A model generated the notes under the pieces. It was not told where the DNA came from, ran no database searches, and saw only the letters and a program-made list of their open reading frames with translations. The position numbers were made by a program, and so were the translations under genes. Shown here piece by piece: positions 8,418 through 15,099 of a stretch of 15,607 nt of DNA. How positions within the stretch are numbered: the first letter of the stretch is position 1; each line of letters opens with the position of its first letter. This DNA comes from Clostridia bacterium (lineage in GTDB: Bacteria > Bacillota_A > Clostridia > RUG12999), in contig JAFYVD010000060.1 in the NCBI GenBank assembly GCA_017558425.1, forward strand, positions 1 through 15,607. Direction: 5' to 3'.

Positions 8418-8483
8418 GACTTAGATTAGAAAGGCTCTGACATGCTGACATGACAGAGCTGATAGATTAGGCAAAAATAAGTC
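8418..8483 (-). promoter_or_regulatory. Structured leader between ftsL and the PBP gene
   Basis: The 109-base gap (8397-8505) is the longest inside the dcw cluster. It contains an 11-base inverted repeat with one mismatch, arms 8434-8444 and 8449-8459 around a 4-base loop (in RNA, GCUCUGUCAUG / CAUGUCAGAGC). Outside it are two copies of the 8-mer TAGATTAG (plus strand 8422-8429 and 8463-8470), and outside those a 6-base pair of arms, GACTTA (8418-8423) and TAAGTC (8478-8483). Together they could form one long stem. No U-run follows, so it is not a classical terminator. Its function is unknown; an RNA processing or regulatory element is inferred. Confidence 0.4.
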
Positions 8484-8505
8484 ACCTGTAAATATATATC
8501 GGAAA

Positions 8506-8952
8506 TTAGTGTAAATATGACAGGATGTTGCTCATAAAGCTTTCGCCTGACTCGCTCGGAACATTTTTAGCTTTGCCCGAAAGAACCTGTGCCTGATTAT
8601 CAACAGAAACGCGGATATTTACAATCTGATTCTGGTTGGGAGCAACCATACCCAGTTCCTGGGTGGCTTTGCGCTCAATTTCGTTGAGGTCGATGCTGCC
8701 CTGAAGCTGAACTTTAGCTGTTGTGTTTTCTGAATAAAGTTCTTCAAATGTATTTTTTGCTATAAGTATTTCTTTTTCAAGTTCGTTAATTGTGGCAAAA
8801 CGAAGCACAACAACCATTAAAAGCGCTGAGCAAAAAACGAGAAATGTTACAAAGCTGAAAACGGATTTTGCTGATATAGCTTTGTTTTGTGAACGTTTTG
8901 CCGGAATGGTTCTTGCCGGAGTTTCAAGTTTTCTGGCTAAATTATCCTGCAT
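8506..8952 (-). CDS. ftsL: FtsL-like septum protein
   Basis: FtsL is a small bitopic membrane protein that, with DivIC/FtsB and FtsQ/DivIB, recruits and activates the septal FtsW-PBP pair. The 148-residue protein has a basic cytoplasmic region of about 30 residues and one membrane segment (about 31-51). A likely coiled coil follows (about 53-85), and then a conserved ending ATQELGMVAPNQNQI (residues 96-110) typical of the FtsL/DivIC family. A polar tail of about 35 residues follows and is less conserved. The family is poorly conserved, so the call rests on topology, this motif and position between rsmH and the PBP gene. ATG 8952 has AGGAG 8 bases upstream, and the gap from the rsmH stop is 17 bases. 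Confidence 0.82.
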   Translation of the reverse strand: MQDNLARKLETPARTIPAKRSQNKAISAKSVFSFVTFLVFCSALLMVVVLRFATINELEKEILIAKNTFEELYSENTTAKVQLQGSIDLNEIERKATQELGMVAPNQNQIVNIRVSVDNQAQVLSGKAKNVPSESGESFMSNILSYLH

Positions 8953-8969
8953 GATATGTTCTCCTAATC

Positions 8970-9905
8970 TTAGAATTTTTCTATTGCGCGGAGCTTTGCG
9001 CTATGACTTCTGATATTTTCTTCAAGCTCTGCCGCGCTGGCGATAAGTGGTTTTCTGAAAACTAGCTTTCCTTTGGATTTGTTACCGCATACACAGACCG
9101 GGAGGTCTTTGCTGCAGATGCAACCTGCTGTAAGGTCAGCGAAAAGATTTTTTACAATTCTGTCTTCCAGTGAGTGGAAGGTGATGACGGCAAGTACGCC
9201 GCCGGGGTTTAAAGCGTTAAAAAATGCGGTGAGAGAATCCTTTAACAACTCAAGTTCACGGTTAACCTCGATTCTGAGCGCCTGGAAAGTGCGTTTGCAC
9301 GGATTGCTACCGCCGTTTCTCTGTGCAGGTGGCATTGCAGATTTTATTATGTCCGCAAGCTCAAGAGTTGTTTCGATGGGTTTTGCCTCTCGCTTCTTTA
9401 TTATAATAGAAGCAATCTTTCCCGCCATTCTTTCTTCGCCGTAATCTCTTAAAATACGGATAAGATCTTCTTTACTGTAATTGTTTACTATGTCGTAAGC
9501 GCTGATGGGATCTTCGGGGTTCATTCTCATATCAAGCGGAGCATCTTTGATGTAGCTGAATCCGCGTTCGGGATTGTCAATTTGATAAGAAGAAACACCG
9601 AGGTCTAAGAGCGCACCGTCAATACCGGGAATGTCAAGGTCTTCAAGAACGGTTGTTATTTCCGAATAATTGCTGTGGACATAGGTTGTGATATCTTTAA
9701 AATCTTTAAGACGTTCCGACGCTGCTTTAAGAGCTTCGGGGTCACGGTCAATACCAATCAGTCTGCCTTTTCCTGAAAGTCTTTCACAAATTCCGTGGGA
9801 ATGGCCGCCACCGCCAAGAGTACCGTCTACATATATGCCGCCGGGGGTGACGTTAAGGGCTGTCATACATTCGTCAAATAGAACTGATTTATGTACAAAT
9901 TCCAT
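8970..9905 (-). CDS. rsmH: 16S rRNA (cytosine-1402 N4) methyltransferase RsmH
   Basis: RsmH (MraW) uses S-adenosylmethionine to methylate N4 of cytosine 1402 in the 16S rRNA decoding centre. The 311-residue protein starts MEFVHKSVLFDECM. It shows the SAM-binding loop VDGTLGGGGHS (about 26-36), GIDRDPEAL, LLDLGVSSYQID and the family motif VLAVITFHSLEDRIVKN. Length is normal. The in-frame GTG at 9914 lies within the AGGTGA ribosome binding site, so ATG 9905 with about 5 bases spacing is the better start. It begins 9 bases after the mraZ stop. It sits second in the dcw cluster, as in most bacteria. Confidence 0.97.
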   Translation of the reverse strand: MEFVHKSVLFDECMTALNVTPGGIYVDGTLGGGGHSHGICERLSGKGRLIGIDRDPEALKAASERLKDFKDITTYVHSNYSEITTVLEDLDIPGIDGALLDLGVSSYQIDNPERGFSYIKDAPLDMRMNPEDPISAYDIVNNYSKEDLIRILRDYGEERMAGKIASIIIKKREAKPIETTLELADIIKSAMPPAQRNGGSNPCKRTFQALRIEVNRELELLKDSLTAFFNALNPGGVLAVITFHSLEDRIVKNLFADLTAGCICSKDLPVCVCGNKSKGKLVFRKPLIASAAELEENIRSHSAKLRAIEKF

Positions 9906-9914
9906 AAATCTCAC

Positions 9915-10346
9915 CTATATTATCAAGTCGATGCTTCCGGCAATGTCTGCCACATCAACAGTTGATTCATTTTCAAATTCAGACCAGTTTTCACTGCTCC
10001 ACAGTTCAATTTTGTTTCCCAGCCCGAGTAGCTTTATGCCGGATGAAATTCCTGCATATTCTCTGAGCTGAATGGAAATGAGGCATCTGCCCTGCTTGTC
10101 TATTTCTGCAAGTTCAGCTTCGGCAAGGAAGTGTCTCTGCAGATTTCTTATTTCGGGTTTGCTGTTGGGAAGGGCACGCAGACGAGCTGCAAAATCCTCC
10201 CATTCGTCTAAAGTGAAGATGTAAAGACAATGGTTGTCCATACCTTTGGTAACCATACAACGACCATCAAGCTGGTCTCTGTACTTGGAGGGCATAACAA
10301 ATCGGCCCTTATCGTCCACACTGTGGGAATAATTGCTGACAAACAT
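9915..10346 (-). CDS. mraZ: Transcriptional regulator MraZ
   Basis: MraZ is a ring-forming DNA-binding protein that represses its own dcw operon by binding direct repeats near the promoter. The 143-residue protein has two AbrB/SpoVT-like half-domains. The first contains DDKGRFVMPSKYRDQL (about 11-26) and the second contains IDKQGRCLISIQLREYAG. Both DxKGR-type signatures expected of the family are present; the second lacks the usual proline after the isoleucine. Length is typical. The ATG at 10346 has a near-perfect AAGGAGGAG ribosome binding site about 6 bases upstream. It is the first gene of the cluster, and its probable operator lies just upstream (10367-10410). Confidence 0.96.
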   Translation of the reverse strand: MFVSNYSHSVDDKGRFVMPSKYRDQLDGRCMVTKGMDNHCLYIFTLDEWEDFAARLRALPNSKPEIRNLQRHFLAEAELAEIDKQGRCLISIQLREYAGISSGIKLLGLGNKIELWSSENWSEFENESTVDVADIAGSIDLII

Positions 10347-10366
10347 ATATGCTCCTCCTTTCTGAA

Positions 10367-10410
10367 AAAGTTACTACTTGGTCACCATATTGTCTCCATT
10401 GTGACTCCAC
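10367..10410 (-). promoter_or_regulatory. Probable MraZ operator: four 11-bp direct repeats
   Basis: Reading the minus strand from 10410, four 11-base units follow without gaps: GTGGAGTCACA, ATGGAGACAAT, ATGGTGACCAA and GTAGTAACTTT. The core RTGGWGAC recurs with an exact 11-base period; the first three units are clear and the fourth is degenerate. They begin 10 bases after the -10 box and end before the mraZ ribosome binding site, so they cover or follow the expected start of transcription. MraZ is known in other bacteria to bind tandem TGG-containing repeats in this position. Binding here is inferred. Confidence 0.7.
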
Positions 10411-10419
10411 TTACTATCT

Positions 10420-10447
10420 ATTATACACGATAAATAAAAAAAATCAA
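10420..10447 (-). promoter_or_regulatory. Promoter of the dcw operon (sigma-A type)
   Basis: On the minus strand, TTGATT (10447-10442) and a perfect TATAAT (10425-10420) are separated by 16 bases. Transcription would start near 10413, about 65 bases before the mraZ ATG. The only other strong candidate promoters seen in the window belong to genes downstream of the calcium pump. Confidence 0.7.
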
Positions 10448-10450
10448 TAG

Positions 10451-10488
10451 TTTTTTGAAATTTTTTTTAATTTTTTTTGAAATTTTTT
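10451..10488. promoter_or_regulatory. Phased A-tracts upstream of the dcw promoter (curved DNA or UP element)
   Basis: Four T-runs of 6 to 8 bases start at 10451, 10461, 10471 and 10483 on the plus strand, 10 to 12 bases apart. They form two copies of the 16-mer TTTTTTGAAATTTTTT, offset by 22 bases (10451-10466 and 10473-10488). The array begins 3 bases upstream of the mraZ -35 box. Helically phased A-tracts are known to bend DNA, and A-rich tracts there can bind the RNA polymerase alpha subunit. The rest of the divergent gap (10489-10611) shows no convincing promoter for the plus-strand operon. TATAAA at 10553-10558 lacks a good -35. Confidence 0.6.
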
Positions 10489-10611
10489 CTGGTGATGATT
10501 TTATCGTCCGAATATGTGAAAAATCAACATAAAATGCGGTAAAAAGAGGCATTATAAACAGAGAATAAACTTTGCCCGAAAGCAAGGTGGAGAGAAGGCA
10601 GGAACAAAACG

Positions 10612-11301
10612 ATGTTGGTAAGTTGTATAAGAACAATTTTTTTGTATGTAATTCTGATAATTACCATAAGGATTATGGGTAAAAAACAGGTGGGGGAACT
10701 GGAACCGGCAGAGCTGGTGGTGGTTTTTCTTTTGTCCGAGCTTGCATCCATTCCGATGCAGGATATGAATTTGCCTCTTATGAGCAGCATAGTTCCTATC
10801 GCAACGCTGATATCTCTTGAAATACTCATTTCGGTGATAACGCTCAAATGGCGGTTTGCAAGGAGTCTGCTACAGGGTAAACCTGCAATTTTAATAGATA
10901 AAGGAGTGCTTGTGGAACAGGAAATGAGGCGTCAATGCTATAATCTGGATGAGCTGATGGAACAAATCCGATGCGAGGGGTATGCAGATGTCCGTGAGGT
11001 GGAATATGCCATACTGGAAAACAGTGGAAAAATCAGCATAATTCCGTCGGCAAGGGGCAAGGCTCTTACTGCGTTTGATGTTGGTATAAAAGGGAATTCC
11101 GGAGCTATGCCATACATTGTTATTGCGGATGGAAAAATAGCGAAAAAAGGTCTTGGTTTAAGTGGAACCAGCGAGGAGGAGCTTATGAAAAAACTGAGCG
11201 AAAACGGCGTAAAAAAGGTGTCGGAGGTGTTTTACGCCATAATTGACAGCTCGGGTGAGTTTTATTTCCAGAAAAAAGGGATAAAAGGAGAAAAAAGATG
11301 A
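10612..11301 (+). CDS. DUF421 (YetF-type) membrane protein
   Basis: The 229-residue protein has three predicted N-terminal membrane segments (about 4-21, 34-49 and 58-79) and then a soluble domain of about 150 residues. The signature GKKQVGELEPAELVVVFLLSELAS (about 23-46) and the later part GKPAILIDKGVLVEQEMRR ... LRxEGYADVREVEYAILE-like region match the DUF421 family (YetF, YrbG and relatives of Bacillus). The exact biochemical role of the family is unknown. Some members, including 2Duf and YetF, have been linked to the properties of the spore inner membrane. ATG 10612 has AGGA 8 bases upstream. Its stop overlaps the start of the next gene in ATGA, so the two are translationally coupled. Family assignment is firm; function is open. 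Confidence 0.9.
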   Translation: MLVSCIRTIFLYVILIITIRIMGKKQVGELEPAELVVVFLLSELASIPMQDMNLPLMSSIVPIATLISLEILISVITLKWRFARSLLQGKPAILIDKGVLVEQEMRRQCYNLDELMEQIRCEGYADVREVEYAILENSGKISIIPSARGKALTAFDVGIKGNSGAMPYIVIADGKIAKKGLGLSGTSEEELMKKLSENGVKKVSEVFYAIIDSSGEFYFQKKGIKGEKR

Positions 11302-11708
11302 AAAAAGTGTGGGTTTCGGTGATTTTTCTGGGATTGATTTTTGGCGGAGGAATAATGTACAACGTTTTTCTCGGAGCAAAAGCGGATAATATGCTGAATT
11401 TGGCAGAAGAAGCAAAAAGTGAATTTATCAGCAGTGGTGGCGGAGTGGAGAATATTGTGAAAATTGAAAAAGAGCTTGAGGGGATTTCGGCTTTTTTATG
11501 TGCTTTTTTGGACAGAGACATAATTAACGAAGCGGAAGAAGCTATAGTTTCTGCAAGAGAGCTATGCATATCGGGTAGTGAGGAAAGTGTGTGTGCCATT
11601 GAGTTGATGAAAGAGAAAATCAGGCATATTAAAAACAGTGCCACAATAAAATTGAAATATATACTGTTTAGAGGAGAAGTGAAAGAATATGTGGCATACT
11701 TTATCTGA
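11298..11708 (+). CDS. DUF4363-type small membrane-anchored protein
   Basis: The 136-residue protein has a short basic start (MKKVW), one hydrophobic segment (about 4-22) that is a membrane anchor or uncleaved signal, and a mostly helical, acidic outer part. The pattern NMLNLAEEAKSEF ... VKIEKELEGISAFLCAFLDRDIINEAEEAIVSARELC resembles the DUF4363 family, which in Clostridia often follows a DUF421 gene. No catalytic motif is visible. It overlaps the DUF421 gene by 4 bases (ATGA) and the ATPase gene by 20 bases. The overlap in both directions suggests a small accessory subunit or stoichiometric partner of its neighbours; that is inference. The family call comes mainly from the neighbour plus size and topology. 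Confidence 0.7.
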   Translation: MKKVWVSVIFLGLIFGGGIMYNVFLGAKADNMLNLAEEAKSEFISSGGGVENIVKIEKELEGISAFLCAFLDRDIINEAEEAIVSARELCISGSEESVCAIELMKEKIRHIKNSATIKLKYILFRGEVKEYVAYFI

Positions 11709-14229
11709 AAAAAGCGTGGTTGACAAGCTTGAAAGTTGTGTGAACGGGCTGAGTCGGAAAGAAGCGGCAAAACGGTTGGAGCGGTTTGGGGAAAATCGGT
11801 TTGAAACACGGAGAAGAAGCGGTGTTATCAAAAGCTTTTTCGGTCAACTGTCCGACACAATGGTTATTATGCTTCTGGTGGCGGTGGCACTTTCGTTAAC
11901 ATTGTCTTATGTCAGCGGAGACGGCGAATATCTTGATGCGGTGATAATTCTCGCCATTGTGATTTTCAACGCAACCATTGGGGTGATTCAGGAATTTAAA
12001 GCGGAAAATGCTTTGGAAGAACTGGAGAAAATGAATTCGCCCACAACAACTGTGTTGAGAGATGGAGCGGAAGAGAAAATCAAAACATCGGAAGTTGTTC
12101 CGGGCGATATTGTTTTGCTGTCCGCAGGAGACTATGTTCCGGCGGATGCGAGATTGATTGAGGCTGTTATGCTGACGGTGGACGAGTCTGCCTTGACGGG
12201 AGAGACCGAGGATGTAGAAAAAAGATGTCGGGTGGAAGATGTGAAACAGCCGGAAGAACAGACGAAAAATATGGTGTGGGCACAGACTGTTGTGACGGGT
12301 GGCAGAGGCAAGGCGGTGGTTGTTGCAACAGGTATGAATACAAAAACGGGAAAAATTGCAGGAATGATTATAGAAGGCGGTTCGGAACCCACACCGCTTC
12401 AGCAGAGGCTGAAAAAAACCGGTAATGTTATAGGTGTGGGAGCAACTGTTATATGTGCCTTAATTTTCCTGATGGGGATTTTACGCGGCCAGCCGACAAT
12501 GGAAATGTTTATGACTTCGGTGAGCCTTGCGGTTGCGGCAATTCCGGAAGGACTTCCGGCTATTATTACTGTTATGCTTGCGATTGGTGTCAGGAAAATG
12601 GCGAAAAAGAATGCTGTTGTGCGAAAACTTCCGGCGGTGGAAACTTTGGGGAGCACTACGGTTATTTGCACGGATAAGACGGGTACAATAACCTGTAACG
12701 AAATGACCGTTTCAGAAATCTACGGCAACAGAAATAAATTTCTGGAATGCTGTTGCCTGTGCAACAATGACAGAGGTTCCACCGAGAAAGCGCTGATTAA
12801 AGCGGCTCTTTCGGAAGGGATTTTAAAAGAAAAATTGGACGGGCAGAAAAAGAGAGTGGGGGAAATTCCGTTCAGCTCTGAACGAAAAATAATGACAACG
12901 GTTCATAAAAACGGGGAAGGATACATAACGATAATTAAAGGCGCACCTGAAAAAATCCTGAATTGTTGTGCACTTAGCGAAGAACAAAAAAGGGATTTTT
13001 TGCAAAAAAACAGCCAAATGGCTAAATCAGGCAACCGGGTTATCGCTGCGGCCTTTAAGGAATCGCAAACGCCCGATAGCAAAGAAGAAAAGAATTTTAT
13101 GTTTGCCGGACTTGCGGCAATGACCGATCCACCGAGACGAGGGGTGGAAAAAGCAGTGGAGGATTGCAAAAAAGCCGGAATAAGGGTTATTATGATAACG
13201 GGTGACCAGAAGGATACAGCTCTTGCTGTTGCGGCTCAGACGGGGATTGGCATAGGTGGCAGAGCTGTGGAAGGTCGGGAAATTGACGCTATGACGGATG
13301 AGCAACTGAAAAAGGCGGTGGCTGAAACCACGGTGTTTGCACGGGTCAATCCCCAACACAAAACGAGAATTGTCAGAACATTGCAAAGTATTGGAAATGT
13401 TGTTGCGATGACGGGCGACGGAGTGAATGATGCGGCGGCTCTGAAATATTCGGATATAGGCTGTGCGATGGGAAAAAGTGGTACCGAGGTTGCAAAGGGT
13501 GCGGCAGATATAGTGCTTACCGACGATAATTTTGTGACCATAGCCGAGGCGGTGAAACAGGGCAGAGGAATATATGAAAATATCAGAAAAACGGTGAGAT
13601 TTTTGCTGTCCAGCAACATAGGTGAGATTTTCACCATTTTTGCCGCAATATTTTTTGGAAGAAGCAGTCCGCTTACTGCAATACAACTCTTGTGGACAAA
13701 TCTTGTGACAGATTGCCTGCCTGCCATTGCTTTGGGACTTGAACCTGCCGATAAAGATATTATGACAAGAAAACCTGTTCGCAAAAACAGCAGTTTATTT
13801 GGCGATGGCGTTGGACTTGCGATCTGTCTGGAAGGAATTATGATAGGGATGACGGCAAGTCTGGCATATGCGGTCGGAACGGAAATTTATCATAATTTTG
13901 CGGTAGGTAGAACTATGACGTTCTGCACACTCAGTTTGTCCCAACTGTTTCAGGCGCTGGCTGTGGAAAGTGAACATTCGATTTTTTCAAGGCGAATGGG
14001 CAGGAATGGGTTTATGGCGTTTTCTTTTGTGGTTTGTGCGATGTTGCAAATTATAACTGTGGCGTTTGCACCGGCGAGAAGACTGCTGGGAACGTCGGCG
14101 CTGACAACGGAACAATGGCTGGTTACAATGGGATTGTCCGCGATACCGCTGATTGTGTCCGAATTTGAAAAATTGGCGAAAAAAACGGAATCAAAAAGGT
14201 ATTTGGTGAAAAATATTAAAAATGCTTGA
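11689..14229 (+). CDS. Calcium-transporting P-type ATPase (P2A, SERCA-like)
   Basis: This 846-residue pump most likely exports Ca2+ using ATP. It has the cation-ATPase N-terminal region (residues 1-50), the actuator motif TGET (170-173), and PEGLP (286-290) in M4. The phosphorylated Asp329 is in DKTGT, KGAPE (417-421) lies in the nucleotide domain, and GDGVND (576-581) is the hinge. Ca-site residues seen in SERCA are present: E287 in M4, N643 and E646 in M5 (NIGE), N671, T674 and D675 in M6 (TNLVTD). The nucleotide domain is short, with only 87 residues between Asp329 and K417. It contains the cluster FLECCCLCNND followed by GSTE where relatives have GDPTE. About ten membrane segments are predicted. 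The start ATG has GAGGAG 12 bases upstream and overlaps the previous gene by 20 bases. Substrate is inferred from these motifs; B. subtilis YloB is a comparable protein. Confidence 0.92.
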   Translation: MWHTLSEKSVVDKLESCVNGLSRKEAAKRLERFGENRFETRRRSGVIKSFFGQLSDTMVIMLLVAVALSLTLSYVSGDGEYLDAVIILAIVIFNATIGVIQEFKAENALEELEKMNSPTTTVLRDGAEEKIKTSEVVPGDIVLLSAGDYVPADARLIEAVMLTVDESALTGETEDVEKRCRVEDVKQPEEQTKNMVWAQTVVTGGRGKAVVVATGMNTKTGKIAGMIIEGGSEPTPLQQRLKKTGNVIGVGATVICALIFLMGILRGQPTMEMFMTSVSLAVAAIPEGLPAIITVMLAIGVRKMAKKNAVVRKLPAVETLGSTTVICTDKTGTITCNEMTVSEIYGNRNKFLECCCLCNNDRGSTEKALIKAALSEGILKEKLDGQKKRVGEIPFSSERKIMTTVHKNGEGYITIIKGAPEKILNCCALSEEQKRDFLQKNSQMAKSGNRVIAAAFKESQTPDSKEEKNFMFAGLAAMTDPPRRGVEKAVEDCKKAGIRVIMITGDQKDTALAVAAQTGIGIGGRAVEGREIDAMTDEQLKKAVAETTVFARVNPQHKTRIVRTLQSIGNVVAMTGDGVNDAAALKYSDIGCAMGKSGTEVAKGAADIVLTDDNFVTIAEAVKQGRGIYENIRKTVRFLLSSNIGEIFTIFAAIFFGRSSPLTAIQLLWTNLVTDCLPAIALGLEPADKDIMTRKPVRKNSSLFGDGVGLAICLEGIMIGMTASLAYAVGTEIYHNFAVGRTMTFCTLSLSQLFQALAVESEHSIFSRRMGRNGFMAFSFVVCAMLQIITVAFAPARRLLGTSALTTEQWLVTMGLSAIPLIVSEFEKLAKKTESKRYLVKNIKNA

Positions 14230-14254
14230 TATCGGAAAAGTGTTGTGGTATAAT
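14226..14254 (+). promoter_or_regulatory. Extended -10 sigma-A promoter for the lipoprotein gene
   Basis: TTGATA (14226-14231) and TATAAT (14249-14254) are separated by exactly 17 bases, and TGG directly precedes TATAAT, giving an extended -10. The -35 box overlaps the ATPase stop codon. Transcription should start near 14261, about 26 bases before the ATG at 14287. Confidence 0.85.
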
Positions 14255-14286
14255 TTCAGTATAACTTTGATTTTACGGAGGAAAAT

Positions 14287-14805
14287 ATGAAAAAAACATT
14301 AGCTTTGCTTATTGCGCTTGTATCGGCGTTTTCGTTTACGGCGTGCAAAAAAGAACCGATTATCGGATATGAACCCGAAATTCCGAAAGAATGGGCGGAA
14401 GAGGCAGAAAAAGAAAAAAATAACCCATATACTGAAATCATAAAAACAACAGCTTTTGACGGTGTGTGGCGTGAGGCTTCCACAGGAAAATTATATTATT
14501 TTTATAATGGCCATATTTTTGAAATGGAAAACGTTGAAGACACTTCGGAAATTCCTCTTTGGGGAATGGTGGTTATTGCTCAGACTGTAGAAAAAGTGAA
14601 AAAGGATGAATATGAAAGCAAACTCGGTTATGAAGCGGGTGAAGAGTTTGCGGCTTATATAAATTCCACAAACAGCGAAATTAATGAGGCAAAGCTTATT
14701 GCCGTGGAAGAAGGAAAGGTGAAAGCTGTTCTTCCGGATGAAAAAGAGATAGTTTTCAAATATGTGAAAGCTGTGGAAACCTGGCCTGAAGGATTTAATA
14801 TGTAA
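14287..14805 (+). CDS. Putative lipoprotein of unknown function
   Basis: The 172-residue protein begins with a lipoprotein-type signal: basic MKKT, a hydrophobic core, and the lipobox FTAC with the modified cysteine at residue 20. The mature part starts KKEPIIGYEPEIPKEW, then a Glu/Lys-rich helical stretch (about 33-46). A compact region with DGVWREASTGKLYYFYNGHIFEME-like beta strands (about 58-83) follows, and a Lys/Glu-rich remainder ends WPEGFNM. I do not recognise a family. It is probably anchored on the outer face of the membrane. It has its own strong promoter and GGAGG ribosome binding site 6 bases before ATG, so it is transcribed separately from the calcium pump, though read-through is possible. 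Phe at the -3 position of the lipobox is less common but tolerated. Confidence 0.8.
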   Translation: MKKTLALLIALVSAFSFTACKKEPIIGYEPEIPKEWAEEAEKEKNNPYTEIIKTTAFDGVWREASTGKLYYFYNGHIFEMENVEDTSEIPLWGMVVIAQTVEKVKKDEYESKLGYEAGEEFAAYINSTNSEINEAKLIAVEEGKVKAVLPDEKEIVFKYVKAVETWPEGFNM

Positions 14806-14812
14806 GATAAGC

Positions 14813-14845
14813 GGAGCTGTAAAAACCAATGGTTTTTACAGCTCC
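14813..14845. terminator. Perfect 15-bp inverted repeat between convergent genes, possible bidirectional terminator
   Basis: Arms 14813-14827 and 14831-14845 are perfectly complementary around the loop AAT. The repeat lies 8 bases after the lipoprotein stop and 11 bases before the end of the convergent small gene. Each arm ends in five A or T, but no U-run follows the stem on either strand, so it is not a textbook intrinsic terminator. Position between two convergent genes favours shared transcription termination. Confidence 0.5.
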
Positions 14846-14856
14846 AACTGTTAAAA

Positions 14857-15072
14857 TTAGATTTCGTCATCGCCGTAATAGTCGGCGTCGTAACCCGATG
14901 GCTGAAAATGGTATAAATCGGTGTAGGAATCGTATTCAAATTCGTCCTCGGGCGGTTTATACATCAGGCCGGTGCAATCGGTGAATGATCCGGAATTTAC
15001 AGTGTAGAGATTGTCGTAATCTTCGGGGGAATCAAATCCGGGATTGGGAAAAGGTTTGTTTGATTTTTTCAT
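14857..15072 (-). CDS. Small acidic, tyrosine-rich protein of unknown function
   Basis: The 71-residue protein starts MKKSNKPFPNPG and is then strongly acidic and aromatic: 11 Asp, 5 Glu and 9 Tyr, against 4 Lys and no Arg. The second half (EDEFEYDSYTDLYHF ... YDADYYGDDEI) is the most extreme part. There is one Cys and no signal or membrane segment. I do not recognise a family. It is supported by a GGAGGTG ribosome binding site about 10 bases before ATG 15072, a candidate promoter (15097-15124), and flanking hairpins on both sides that would delimit a single-gene transcript. Low-complexity composition suggests a disordered protein. The ribosome binding site also falls in a possible UUCG hairpin (see findings). 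Confidence 0.65.
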   Translation of the reverse strand: MKKSNKPFPNPGFDSPEDYDNLYTVNSGSFTDCTGLMYKPPEDEFEYDSYTDLYHFQPSGYDADYYGDDEI

Positions 15073-15078
15073 AATTGA

Positions 15079-15099
15079 AACACCTCCGAAGATAGTGTT
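15079..15099 (-). promoter_or_regulatory. UUCG hairpin covering the ribosome binding site of the small acidic gene
   Basis: In minus-strand RNA, AACACUAUC (15099-15091), the loop UUCG (15090-15087) and GAGGUGUU (15086-15079) fold into 8 pairs with one bulged A, closed as C-UUCG-G, a very stable tetraloop. The 3' side contains the GGAGG of the 71-residue gene. The 5' arm overlaps the candidate -10 box (15102-15097), so RNA starting near 15090 would lack it. A regulatory role is inferred. Confidence 0.4.

Noticed and set aside
10451..10488. T-runs as intrinsic terminators
   Set aside because: There is no GC-rich stem before them, and genes on both sides point away from this region, so nothing needs to end here.
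10551..10558. TATAAA as -10 box for the DUF421 operon
   Set aside because: No reasonable -35 lies 16-18 bases upstream; it remains only a weak candidate and the true promoter of this operon is not identified.
10524..10847. Minus-strand frame of 107 codons overlapping the start of the DUF421 gene and reaching into the divergent gap
   Set aside because: The DUF421 assignment is firm across the overlap, and the antisense translation looks like random hydrophobic sequence.
11183..11809. 208-codon minus-strand frame opposite DUF421, DUF4363 and the ATPase start
   Set aside because: The plus-strand genes have overlapping starts, ribosome binding sites and family motifs; the antisense translation is low-complexity Ser/Phe/Pro sequence.
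13027..13686. 219-codon minus-strand frame opposite the Ca2+-ATPase
   Set aside because: It covers the conserved hinge and M5 region of the pump on the other strand and has no recognisable domain.
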